Assembly: GCA_022497155.1 (NCBI GenBank)
Contig: MU385711.1
Span: 744,001 to 808,000 of the forward strand
Reading direction: 5' to 3'
Source: Whalleya microplaca
Taxonomy: Eukaryota; Ascomycota; Sordariomycetes; Xylariales; Xylariaceae
DNA length: 64,000 nucleotides
A program made the position numbers and the translations under genes. Below the pieces are notes generated by a model, which worked only from the letters and a program-made list of their open reading frames with translations, had not been told where the DNA came from and did no database searches. Each line of letters begins with the position of its first letter. The first letter of the stretch is position 1. Shown here piece by piece: positions 21,301 to 33,930 of the stretch.

Positions 21301-21876
21301 CTACGCCATCATCTTCTCGCCGACCAGTAATTTTTCCTTTTCCCGCTCTTCGGCGAAGACCCGTCGGCTCATCGCGAGCACGCACTCGAAGCCCTCCTTG
21401 CCCTTGACGGCGTTCTCGCGGAAGCGGGTGACCAAGCTGTCCTCGATGCTGTTCTTGATTCTCTGCCAACCGCCACACAATGCCGTTATTCTCGCGTCTT
21501 GGTCGAACTGTGTTTGATGCGGGCCTAATGGGCGGTAGACGACGGTCTCTTGAACGTTGACCAGATTTGCCCATGTGATGTTCTGCGAGACCATGGTGAC
21601 GGTCTTCTCAGCGGGGTTGACGTAGGATGTCTCGAGGACGTGGCTCGTCTCCATGCAGCCGATGATCGACTTCAGCCATTCCGGCGCTGATTGCTTGCAG
21701 GTGATGAGCCGCTCCGTTCGTAGGATGCCAGTCGCTGGGTCGAGCTCGCGCGCGAGCGTGTCGACGGCCGTGACGTGTGTAGACTTGTCGTTCCAGGGGC
21801 AGTACTTCCGCCAATTGGCGGTCGATACCTCTTCCCACGAGTAGTTGAATGTGCACGAATTGGAAAAGACCTTCAT
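21301..21876 (-). CDS. UPS2: PRELI/MSF1-domain mitochondrial lipid-transfer protein (Ups2/Ups3 type)
   Basis: Intronless, 191 residues, almost entirely one PRELI/MSF1 domain. The start MKVFSNSCTFNYSWEEVS, then THVTAVDTLARELD and LITCKQSAPEW, closely follow yeast Ups2 rather than Ups1. Ups2 with Mdm35 carries phosphatidylserine across the mitochondrial intermembrane space for phosphatidylethanolamine synthesis. The protein is slightly shorter than yeast Ups2 and ends in a charged helix (EEREKEKLL). Ups2 versus Ups3 cannot be separated by eye. Confidence 0.85.
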   Translation of the reverse strand: MKVFSNSCTFNYSWEEVSTANWRKYCPWNDKSTHVTAVDTLARELDPATGILRTERLITCKQSAPEWLKSIIGCMETSHVLETSYVNPAEKTVTMVSQNITWANLVNVQETVVYRPLGPHQTQFDQDARITALCGGWQRIKNSIEDSLVTRFRENAVKGKEGFECVLAMSRRVFAEEREKEKLLVGEKMMA

Positions 21877-23573
21877 TTCTAATGAAAGAAAGAGAATCTC
21901 GAGTGATGAAGGGGGTGGAGTGAAGAAGAGGCAAATGTTCGAATCTTCCTCTAGAGGAAGAGATCCGAGATGGCCGATGAGGTATTAAAACCGCTTGTCT
22001 GGCTGTTGTTGCTGGTTTTGGATGGTGGGTGGCCGATCGGAGCGTCGGACTCACGGGATACTTTCCTTGTGATCAAGAGGGAATGATCAAGAGAATGGAA
22101 AGATACCAATGGAATTTCACGCCAAAACTCACGAGAAGGATTCAATCTGGATCAACAGTATCAACTTCTGCGTTTGCTTTTGGCGATATAATGAAAGTAA
22201 TTTGGCTTTGAAAGTGGCCAAGATTCAACGGTGAAAGGGACCCCGGGGGTATTTGTGGGTTTTCGGATAATGGGAGGAAATTCGAGCAAATGGCAAATGC
22301 GAAGAAAAAAAATTATTTAGCAGGGGAAAAGGGCCCACGACAGTGCTTTATCGCCCCGGCCTTGACTGCTTATCGAACTAATGAAAATCCTGGATTTGCC
22401 TCCCGGCATCTTTCGGGCCAGTGGGGTTGTCTCGCTTAGCACTCCATATCGGGTTTAGCCTCAAGGCCCAGAGAATGCCTCGGAATCGCCTTGACCTTCA
22501 GCAGTTGTCTGATTGGCTCGGTCTTGCCTCGAGTGGATACCGAACTTTGTCCAGGCCGGCCGACCGGCAAGCGGCAGTCTGGAGAATCCGTCTGTCTGGA
22601 GCAAGTGAATGCGGAGAGAGGGCACAACTGGATGTAACGACTACAATTGATCTACAGGATCCAGATATTTCTAACATCGAAGCTCCATTGATCGTTTCCG
22701 ATCTGTCAATTGCTGAAACATCAACGTCAATCCGCCTTGTTGATCAATTATATGACTTCAGCCCTATCTACCAATACGTCAATGGCTTTCCGACGAACTT
22801 CTCCGCTTTGTGCTGCCAACGTATGACATCGGGTAAGTTGGTTCAACCGCAGCTGAGCGATGGTCAACATGCCTCAGTCAATGCCTTTGCGCACGTAGCT
22901 GAATTGATAGTCATCGCCATTGCGCTGTAACGGCCTATTTGTACATAGTAAGTAATAAGTGAACGACGACCGATACATTAGAGTTTGCTGCCAAGCCTCC
23001 CACTGCCATGCTAGGGTTGTCCATCACCTTACCTTGAAACCAACTAGAGAATACTACATATATACATGAACGAGTTGGGTGTCTTGACTTACTATGACAA
23101 GTCATTCATCCATACTAGCGATTCATTGTAAGGTACAGTCCTTCCATTCGGTGCCCAGCAATGAAACAGACCAAGTGGATCGTCTTGAAGTATGATGTGA
23201 ATTCAGTCAAGAAGGTTGACCTCCCAATAATTTAATGCACTTTGGCATCTCCGTATGAGCTCTAACTATACCAAAGATCCTATGGGCTTCTCTAGGATTG
23301 ACTCTTTCACGCACAAGGAACGTACATCCTGGTCAGTAGGTACACTTACCGAATGGCGAGAAAGCTCGGCATGGCCTCTCCCTCCACAAGGATTAGCCTA
23401 GATATCAGGGAACCCCAAGCTTACTGCAGATAAAGTTGGGTCTTCCATCTCACAAGGGGTTGAATAAGTTATAGATATATGTGTATGAGAGGTCATGATG
23501 TCTTTTTATTGATTTTAATCAACTAGTTACGGAGGCTTCTGCTCTCTCGTTCAAATGCCCATTCTGTACCTAC
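21877..23573. other. 1.7-kb intergenic region
   Basis: Contains the promoter of the UPS2-like gene and the 3' side of MetAP2. The 169-codon frame at 22421-22930 has no family resemblance and no coding-like composition, so I do not call it. A short poly-A tract occurs near 22302-22310. Confidence 0.45.
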
Positions 23574-25102
<1,529 letters not shown>

Positions 25103-25607
25103 GTCTGTCTACCCTCAGGGTTGTTGTCGAGCAATGGCGAGATGAAATTCCAGCGACGAACCCCACCATTTTATACTACCTAATCAATGTCCTATGAAGG
25201 GCGCGTTCGGAGGGCGCGGGGCACAAAGCCCACTTAGACAATATCCTCCGATTGTGAATCAACGAACGTTTATATGCATACATGCATAAGTATGCACTGA
25301 GCGCGTGTCCCCGTTGGGATATACAATATGCTATAATAGGAGAAACAACAGTATGATAGAAAACAACAGAATGGGATGATTGCGGAAGCACCTAGCAGTA
25401 CAATCATACATAGGGCAATCTTTGGACAAACTTTATTAGGTTTACCTTGTCTACACAAATACCTACCTAGCCACTACTAGTGCTGTCTTGTACAAATATC
25501 ACACTGCCATTTGACTCATTTATCTTACTGCAAAGACACCACAACTAACATTCGTCTGTGAACTGATTCTATAGAATACTCCAATACGAAACGGCCCGTT
25601 TGTAACA
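25103..25607. other. Intergenic promoter region
   Basis: About 500 bp between the MetAP2 start and the F-box/ankyrin gene, which are divergent. Nothing specific recognised. Confidence 0.4.
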
Positions 25608-26542
25608 ATGCCACGTCAAAAATCTCTTTCACCCGAAGTCATCAATATGATCGTAAACTTCGTTGAGGATCAACGTGACCTTCTCACTTGTACTAAAGTG
25701 AGCCACCGCTGGTACGCCTCGTCATGCCAGTTACTATACAATCGCTTGGAGGATCGGGTTCGAGATCGTCTCCTATTCTGGGCTGCGCTCCATGGAAACC
25801 TCTCCACGGCACGAAGACTACTAGCAGCCGGTGCTCGCCTTGATTTAGTCTTGGACTCCGGTGGTAATCATCCCGTCGTAGACCTCAAATGGGTGTATAG
25901 CAACACTTCCGATCTCGAGCCCTATTCGCCATACCTTCACCACTGTCCCAATACCTGCTATTGGACGGCACCATCTATGGCCGCATATCAAGGTCACCAT
26001 GAAATGGTCAAATTCTTCCTTGACTATGCTGCTGATCATGACAGCGTCGTTGTCGAAGATAGACTTCTTCTTTGTGTAGACTCAGAGAGCAACATTCGAT
26101 CCGACGACTGCTAGCCTTAGGGGCCAATCCCAACGCAATGGATGGGCTGGAACCTGACGCAGATACACTACTACACGTGCTCCTACAATACCCCTATTTT
26201 GAATCCATCAGGATGCTTCTACAATATGGAGCGAATCCCAATATTATGGTTGGGGGAAACTCTGCACGTGTTACTGCGATATTGCACTACAAGTATTTTG
26301 CAGGCATCGAAATATTCTTGAATGCTGGTGTAGAACTTTATCAAGAGGCCACCAAGAAGTTAACTTACATGACTGGTGCAATCCTGCGTAGTGAACACCT
26401 GATGTTGAAGTTCTATATAGGGTGCGCTGCGCGTCAAGGTCTCTGGCGGATGCAATTACCTCATATCCTCGAAAATGCTGCGCCTCTGGTCGGTTCGGTT
26501 GCATTAACGTACTTCGAGGATATAGCAGAGAATCCCAAGTAG
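25608..26542 (+). pseudogene. F-box and ankyrin-repeat protein, frameshifted
   Basis: The first frame (25608 to a TAG near 26114) begins with an F-box-like motif (LSPEVINMIVNFVEDQRDL ... KVSHRWYASS) and ankyrin-like helices (LHGNLSTARRLLAAGARLDL, AAYQGHHEMVKFFLDYA). The ankyrin series resumes in another frame from about 26072 (SIRRLLALGANPNAMDG, SIRMLLQYGANPNIM). The switch lies in a CTTCTTCTTT run at 26064-26073, where slippage would cost one base or add two. No plausible intron fits. Such proteins are adaptors of SCF ubiquitin ligases or lineage-specific ankyrin proteins. Pseudogene or sequence error. Confidence 0.65.
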
Positions 26543-27759
26543 AAAGCCTGCTATCGCTTGAGGGTCAAGTCTAATTAGCGCGGATTTGAAGGAAATGCAA
26601 AAAATATTGGACGACGGCGGCGGATGTAGATGATGCCATCGACATCATACAGCTGTTGTATGAGTCTCAAGGCCCGAAGGCTAACGTGCCTAGTCGGGCT
26701 GCTAAGGATCTGCAGCATATGCTTTGCAGTCCATATCCAAAGGCCAACACGTGGCAGCATCAGCACATCATTTGTTGGTGTCTTCTCCAAAGGGTCGCAT
26801 TGCACCACGTCGAGAATCAACACACGACGCTCTCATTCAGTCCCCTTCGAATATCAGACTGGAAATCTGTGTCTTTGGAAGAGTTGGAACCGCAGATGCT
26901 GCAACAAACGAACATATTTGGAGGAGCATGAATGCCGAGGTAGTCCGATTGCAACCTAGTCTCAGCTCAGAGACGGTAACACGCATATTAAAAAAAATTC
27001 AATATACCACAGCGCAAGTAATTATACGCCTTAACCCAAGTATTGGTATTGCTCTCATATAACTCAATGCCTGAATGTATTCGTTCATAAAATCAAGTGC
27101 CATGATGCAACTTGCTAACAATTCAGATAGAAACGAATGCTAAGGTCTATCTTATACTTAAAGTTAATCGGTATAATCGTTTTTGTGGTAACCTCGCAGA
27201 GCATTTCCCGGACTAGTAATGAAATACAAACGACTAACGGCACCGAACTCGAGAGATGACTTACTTCTAAAACGCCTTTAATATACCTAGTTCCGCGGAT
27301 GTGCTAACATAGGAGCCCGATACTTCTAGGTAGGTATGCATTTTCGACTTGTCATAAACCCAGAAATATTATCCGATATCATAAAACTGAAGACCCTCTT
27401 ACAAACCTTGCGGCAGTGAGCTGTGAAATGCATAACTTCATCTCAGTGTTTGTAGAGTTGTACACGTCGTTTCTACCCGCGTCCACCTCATGCAAGTAAC
27501 CAACCGTCTGGGAAGCCTTGCCAATGAAAGCGTTTGTAGCCTTGCCCTGTAGCTTTGCTCTTATTCTCAGAAGTTCCCTGGGTAGGGTTTTATAAACTCT
27601 CGCCATGTGGCGAGATGCAATTCTTCGCATTTCTCTGGACACGCACGCATCAATAACTATCTGATTTTCAAACTTGAGATTCTAGTTTCGTACAGTCTAA
27701 CTACTTGATAATATCTTCCACGAGCTCAGTTCCCCCAAGTTCAGTCACCCTTCTCCATT
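26543..27759. other. Gene-free stretch
   Basis: About 1.2 kb of moderately AT-rich sequence. Overlapping 80-110 codon frames near 26.63-27.06 kb look like decayed coding sequence of the preceding gene family but cannot be assigned. Confidence 0.35.
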
Positions 27760-28479
27760 ATGAACAACATGGGGAACAACATACAAAAAGATAGCCTACA
27801 CGCCCTAAAGCCCAACGGCGCGACTGGAAGTGACCGTGTGACACTGCAGGTCGGTGAGGGTCGCTTCCATACACTCCGGGACACTCTCGTCGGCGAGAGC
27901 ACATATTTCGCAGCGCGACTCTCCGGGCGATGGAATGACGCTGATAAGGACGGCTCGTACTTCGTCGATGCCGACCCAGACCGCTTCAAGCACATTTTGA
28001 ACTACCTCCGTACCGGCAACTTCCCTCTATTCTTCGATACTGCCACGAGGACATTCGACAATGCCAAGTACTTCGCCCTGTTGGGCGAGGCTCAGTACTT
28101 CGGCATTCAGAAGCTGGAAGAGTGGATCAGGAAGAAGGAATACCTCGCCGCCGTGAAGTTCGAGAGATCAACTACTTTAATCCACGATGTCGAAAATGAA
28201 GGGGTATCGGCCTTGACTGGAACCACGGACTCTAGTACCCAAGTGGACTTTTCAACGGCCTGGAGCACGAAACAGGTTTACATTTGCCCTCGAGGCATAT
28301 TTGTTCACAACGGAGATCAGTCTAAGTGCGGTCAAGCTTGTGAAAGGGCGCGAACTCGATTGGACTGCGGTGTTACCTATGAGGAGAAGCCAATCTTGAG
28401 TGTGTCTATCACTACGACGAAGATGTCTTTCAATCTGGATACTTGTATGGGTGACAAGCAAGATACGAATGTTGTGTGA
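27760..28479 (+). CDS. BTB/POZ (potassium-channel T1-type, KCTD-like) protein
   Basis: Intronless, 239 residues. Residues about 25-125 form a T1-type BTB domain: VTLQVGEGRFHTLRDTL, the FVDADPDRFKHILNYLRTG signature, and a final YFGIQKLEEW helix. Family members assemble as oligomers and many serve as Cullin-3 adaptors. The C-terminal 110 residues contain several cysteines (YICPRGIF, CGQACERAR, LDCGVTY) and no known domain. The ATG has a good A at -3. BTB call is firm; substrate and partner unknown. Confidence 0.85.
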   Translation: MNNMGNNIQKDSLHALKPNGATGSDRVTLQVGEGRFHTLRDTLVGESTYFAARLSGRWNDADKDGSYFVDADPDRFKHILNYLRTGNFPLFFDTATRTFDNAKYFALLGEAQYFGIQKLEEWIRKKEYLAAVKFERSTTLIHDVENEGVSALTGTTDSSTQVDFSTAWSTKQVYICPRGIFVHNGDQSKCGQACERARTRLDCGVTYEEKPILSVSITTTKMSFNLDTCMGDKQDTNVV

Positions 28480-29187
28480 CGAGGTGCATGCTTCGTCGTT
28501 ATTGATATATTCGGTTTATAGGTAGAATGGTGGGGTGTTCTGTATCAGCATAGGACGAGAGATATCCCGGATAGTTCCCTTTGACAACTATCAAAAGAAA
28601 ATAGTTTGTAATGTTTTCATCACCATATGGTATGATGAACGCACTAATAGCTATGTAGTTTCTATAATTGTTGTCACTAAATATGATTTAGCAACGAGAT
28701 TGTGGTACCGCAAGGCTTTCACTAAGACTATAAGTCTTAGTAAAGTCTGTCTTTTATTAGGAGTTCGACTTTCATGTTCAACTTCCTTGAACTAAGACAG
28801 GTACCCAGGAATCGCGAGGACATTCATCAAGTATATATATTCCTACGGCTAGCCTATTCGGATCTCATGTACTATAAGATGAAAGAACTTAAGTGAAGGT
28901 TTCTTTGAGAATTAATTATGTAGGAAGCACGGTTCAAGCAACGTATAAGCAGCGCAAAAGTTTTCCAGTATCAGCTTGAATACCTAACGAGACTCCCGCG
29001 TGGCTTTTGAAAAGATAGACAATAAAACTAACTAACCTTGAATCCTAGGAACCCTTCAATTCCCACGCAACGAGCCTTCAGATTCTGTACCACCGAGAGC
29101 ACTTCGCATTCAGCTAAGAGACGACGATCCTTCCCCACGCAGCATTCCTCACCTAGCCCCTTACCTTATTGAATCATACGCTTTTGT
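28480..29187. other. Intergenic region
   Basis: About 700 bp between convergent genes; AT-rich in its first half. A TAAGACTATAAGTCTTA palindrome lies near 28723-28742. No gene. Confidence 0.4.
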
Positions 29188-30420
29188 TTATGATTTCAAC
29201 ATCTTAGAACCAATGATCCTCTCCCTCATATACCACCCAGTCAAACATGCTGTACCAGGACCGACGCAGAGCGTGACAATGGGTAGCGCTGCAACATAGT
29301 AGATCCACTCATATCCAACTAAGCCAGCAGTATACAGATCAAAAAAGCCGTATACTAGCCACAGAAATGTGCCGCTAAAGGCTCCTAGCTCGTCCACCTG
29401 GAGTGCTTTGCGGGTATGCGGACTAAATCCGGACTGCGCTCCGCCCTGCGGTATGAAAACGGTCGATAGCGAATGAGGGGAAAATAATAGCGTATACACC
29501 CAGACGCTACTTGATATCATACCCAGCACTACTAACATGAGTTTTGGCGATGACGAGATGGGCCACTTCTTGGATGGTGAGACGCCTACGAGACGGAAAA
29601 CTCTCTCGGCTACCACGTTACTGAGTCCGATCCACAGAGGCGTCAGCTGCCAGGCCCAGGTCCAGAAATGGCGCGTGGATAGATCAGGAGCCAGGAACAT
29701 AGCTAGTACTTCCGATGTATGGAGGAGGAGTACGATGGGGAGCAAGGGAATGCTGCTTTTATGCCACACGGTGCGGGATAGAGCTAGGTTAGAAGCTGGT
29801 AGGTGAAATGGAATGCATAGGAAGAAAAAGAGAGGAGCAACTGGTCCTATGCCGAGAAATTGTCCAGCAAGACTGAAGATGGTAGGACTGCACGGGGATT
29901 TCAGTTAGCACCTGCGCGACTCATCGCTTTCTCGGCTTTCAATGACCAGCTCAAACATACAAATACGCCGGCGTCCAAGTGTCAGCGACACGATACGACT
30001 CCAGAATCCACAACGCGTATAGTGGACCGAGATCGACTAGGAATGAGAAGACCTGCCACGACGCGATACTATCATAGCCCAGGGTTGAGATAGAGAAGGT
30101 TGCAGTTCCGCCACGCCAGATTCGGTCGAGAAAGTCGACACGGTGAAAGTGATCGATAATCTTGACCTTGCCGCCATCCCACTCGATGAAGCCGGAGTCT
30201 GCAAAAGGCTGTGCTTCACGGACGACATGGAATCAATTGTTCTTGTGTTTCTTTCGTGTTGAGTGAGAACGATGAGAGAGTATGTAGATGTGCGAGTCGA
30301 CAAGCGTTGCCAAAACGAAAAGGACGATGAAACCGGCCTGTCATACGAATCGAGAGGTCAGTGATGGAAATGCCGTTTTGGAGGCATGCTGCCATCGCTT
30401 ACTGCAGCGAAGAGACGCAT
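29188..30420 (-). pseudogene. Multi-pass integral membrane protein with in-frame TGA
   Basis: Three exons, 30420-30403, 30337-29961 and 29887-29188, join in phase to a 364-codon frame. All splice sites are consensus (GTAAGC/GACAG, GTATGT/GTGCAG, the second with a GCTAAC branch site). Six or more hydrophobic segments are visible (for example AGFIVLFVLATL, PLFFFLCIPF, LPIVLLLHTSEVLAMF). One soluble-facing loop reads FADSGFIEWDGGK. Codon 41 is TGA (30235-30233), with coding-like sequence in the same frame on both sides. The pattern resembles fungal membrane proteins found near secondary-metabolite genes, but no cluster is seen here. Pseudogene, recoding, or error. Confidence 0.6.
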
Positions 30421-32739
30421 ATTGTTGGCACTTTAGGGACTTCCCTTGCATGTATGTCAGTTGGTTGCCTATAACTGGGAGGCTCTCGGACAAGGACAAT
30501 GATATGCGCCACCTCCACACTCCATACCCCTACCTATGATAACGCAAAGGTATTACCAACACCGCAGGCACATGCATCAACATCATCACTAAACGGCATT
30601 CAACTCGCTCCTATTAGATCTTCTCTTTGGGTAATTATGGGCGTGCTCGTTACTGGTAGGTCAAGCGAATACGGCAGAGACGAGGAATTATGAAAATAAT
30701 GAAGACGCTTAAGCCGTGTCGTAGCTACATGCTACACACCGAGACCTGCCATTCAAATATCAATATATTGACGTAATTAACGAGAGTAATTAGTAGTGGT
30801 GACTATATAAGTAACAGCAAACGTAGGAAGTTTTATTGACTATGCTACTTTCTATCCATCAATAGAATTCTTTAGTGATCGATAAGATCAAGTATATCCA
30901 TCTTGTGGATGTCGTCGCAATGCTCGAGATGTCTATCGCTTTCACTCCCGAACAGGTCGAATTCTTAGAAGAGCACATCAGCGATACCAGAATTCCCTCC
31001 ATCCATATTTCCAATGGGATCTGTATTGTTGCAACTACCATTCCGTAATCTTGAGATTTCTCTCGCGTCGCTTGAGCCGCTCTGGCCTGGGCAAGGATGA
31101 TTATTGCCTCCTCCTCGCCTACGTGGGACTATCTTATTTTTATATTTGATATTGCCTTAAGCTAGCTAACGGTTATCTTCTTTAGAGTCTCTATGTTCAT
31201 TATGCAGCGGCATTAAACACTATGACCCGATTCGGAGAGGGTCGTCATGTCAATATAGTGACGGATGTTAGAGCATACGCAATTATCAGCCACTTCACGT
31301 CCTGCGCTGCTTACTATCCTTATTAAGGGCTGACCACTATCACGTTTGTGACTTTTGCGTAACAATTTTGCTGTATCAAGTCGAGAATTTTTCCTTCGGA
31401 ACCATCTAACTAACCTAACTAACATACCTCCTTAAAGCCACCCTTTTGCCTAATACCCTAATATGTAATTCAGGGGTTCAGGGGTAAACTTCGTAACTTA
31501 GTGTATTACTAATCAAGTCAAGTTGCAAATATCCTCAAGTCAATCAGAAATTCCAATTAGTTGATTTGATTTGATACAAGTCAAATAAGGTGATTTACTT
31601 GACTTGAATTGACTTGATGGAAGCGCTGTGTAACTCAAGGTGCATGAGGATTTCTTTGGAATTTGCGTTCTTTGCCTCGCATTCATTCGGTTGTCATGGT
31701 ATGTATTTGTGGCAAATTGAATAGTTAGAACAATTAGTTATCAAGCGCTGGTGCACAGTACCGTAGCCTAGGTGTGTATAGACAACTGATACAAGCTGTG
31801 ATGTGGTCGGTCATACGCTCAACATGTAAAGTTGAAGAACACTCTTACAGAGACCTCTTTAGTGCATACATACCTACATCATGGGCCTAGCACCAGCATA
31901 TAGTACTAGCTGTAGTCTTTCCTCGTTTGTTTCGTCCCATTCGTTGATAGCGGTGACGGCCGTAATGATTATAACGTTCATGATATCCACTAGGAGGTCG
32001 TCAGGGATCGTGTCGTGCAATAAATAGGAGGCAATTGTTGATTTAAGGGGTCAAGGACTTGTACAGTACAAGGCATCTATCTCGTGAGCATTGTGTATAT
32101 ATATATAACAGGCCTCCTACCTCCTCTCTAGGATAGCTAAACCTTGAGTCAATCAAGTAAGTATCTATATTACAACACATCCGAGACCAACGGCGAGAAT
32201 TATCTGAAAGATAGCCCATTCAGCTACATACATGGACGAGTCCAGCATATCGAAGATAGCCCCAGTCCAATGGCAAGACAGACATATGCCGCTGCGTGGA
32301 GAGGTCTGTAGGTGTGCTGTAACTATTCTTTTCATACTAGCTACCTAACTAGCGTACTTCACAAATCACTGGCCTCTCTCGCAACGACTTAACCTACAGT
32401 TTCGCAACGGAGGCAAAAAAGCTCGGGCCAATCTTCGCATCTTCATGTAGTTGGTGTTCGCCAAATAGATATCCTAGCAGATCAGACCTCTCCATCTCTC
32501 TGCCCCTGACCAGGATAGGTAGGCTAGGTAGAACAAAGATTCCCGCCGGCGAATAACTAACCACTCCACGCCCTCGATCGACCACCACCAGGTTTATTCC
32601 CCCCATCCCTTCCCTCTGGCGAAGTATCCAGCCAACGGCCAACGGCATTACTCCTCTTCCTGCTAGACTTCCTGCCGTCGTCGGTGTTGTCCTCCGAGTC
32701 CGCCACCGTGGCCGCGGCCGTGCTGTTGCTGCTGCTGCG
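30421..32739. other. 2.3-kb gene-poor stretch
   Basis: No supportable long gene. A short plus-strand frame ending near 31048 (around FTPEQVEFLEEHISD) looks coding-like but is only about 42 codons from ATG. A TCAAG-rich repeat at about 31498-31631 is listed separately. A TATATATATATA run occurs near 32095. Confidence 0.4.
31498..31640. mobile_element. Short TCAAG-ended repeat, possible MITE
   Basis: The left end (TAGTGTATTAC, then ATCAAGTCAAGT) resembles the reverse complement of the right end (CAGCGCTTCCATCAAGTCAAT). Flanks show CGTAACT on the left and TGTAACT on the right, a possible 7-8 bp target duplication with one C/T difference. The short length (about 130 bp) and hAT-like CAGYG ends suggest a non-autonomous hAT-type element, heavily mutated. 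Confidence 0.4.
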
Positions 32740-33930
32740 CTATCGCTTCTTGACGCTCGGCCGGGGCTTGCACTCGTCGCCCTGGATGGGGTGCAGCATG
32801 ACCTTGTTGGGGTAGTTCTGGGAGTTGGCCATGTAGCCCTTGCTCCAGTCGTAGCCGACGGCGTAGGCGAAGATGGTGCCGCCGCTGTTAAAGGTTGTTG
32901 CTGTGATGCTGCCGCCCACCGTCGGGTAGCCCTTGAGCCGGTGCTTGGCGTCCTTGTCCCAGAAGTGGAAGGTGCCGTCGCTGCCCGCCGTGCTGAAGGT
33001 GCCGTGCTGCGGGTGGAAGGAGATGTCGTTCACCGAGTACACCTGCGTGGTGTTGCCTTGCGGGGGATCGCGGTGGCATTTGAATGAGAAGTTAGATCTG
33101 TGTCGATCTTGTTAGTCTAGTTCCGTATTTAGTCATTGATGATGGCTAGAGACTTACCCCGAGTCCTTGTCCTCCACGTACTGAATGGCGCAACGTCCCT
33201 CGATACTACCGATAGCAAATCCTGTTGCGTCCGTGAAACAGCTAACAACTCTTGTTTGCCACTTAAGCGGACTCTGTAGGGTCTTGTAGAACTTCAGGGG
33301 GTCCTGAAGGTTGATGACATTGATGTACCGGTCTGCGGTGCCGACGACCAGTAGCTGGTTGCGCACGTCCATGGAGTAGACGCGGTCTTGGCAGGTGATG
33401 CTGCCCACCGGCGTGCTCTGTCTTAGATCCCAGTACTTGACGGTCTTGTCCCAGGAGCCCGTCACCACCATGGCACTGTTGGAGTTGGGGGGCTCGAAAA
33501 ACTGTGCGCACTTGATGGGCTGATCGTGGGCGGCGACCTGAACGGTCTGGAGAGTTTGCAGGTCGCACACCTTGGCCTGCTTGTCTGCGGCGGCGGATAG
33601 GATTTTTTGTCCATCCTGAGAAATTTGGATTAGTACTGGCGAGTCCCTAGCAATCACTGAGAGGCGGGCCCAACTTACCTTAGAAAAGTCTACACTGAAG
33701 ACTGGCGCCTCGTGCTCGTAGATGTGTTTGCCCTCGCTCGAACCGTTGGCGGCAATCTGGTATACACGGACCTTCTTGTCCCAACTCGACACGGCCATTA
33801 TGTCCTGGGTGGGAGAAAAGGCAAGGTCGGAGACTGTGTCCTCGGGGGGATTCGAGATGGCGACATCATTCTTCAAATCACCTATGGTGTTACTCGACGA
33901 CGAAGACGCGCCGCCGAAGAGCCCGGCCAT
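32740..33930 (-). CDS. RAE1: mRNA export factor Rae1/Gle2, WD40 propeller
   Basis: Exons 33930-33679, 33615-33158 and 33097-32740 join in phase to 355 residues, the normal length for Rae1/Gle2. The N-terminus MAGLFGG precedes the seven-bladed WD40 propeller. Characteristic segments include NPPEDTVSDLAFSP, SSWDKKVRVYQI, TGSWDKTVKYWDLR and GSIEGRCAIQYVED; the last blades carry FKCHR and DISFHPQHGTFSTAGSDG. Rae1/Gle2 binds the GLEBS motif of Nup98-type nucleoporins at the nuclear pore and assists mRNA export. The first exon's low-complexity serine run is ordinary in fungi. High confidence. Confidence 0.93.

Noticed and set aside
22421..22930. 169-codon plus-strand ORF
   Set aside because: No recognisable domain and no coding-like periodicity; probably chance.
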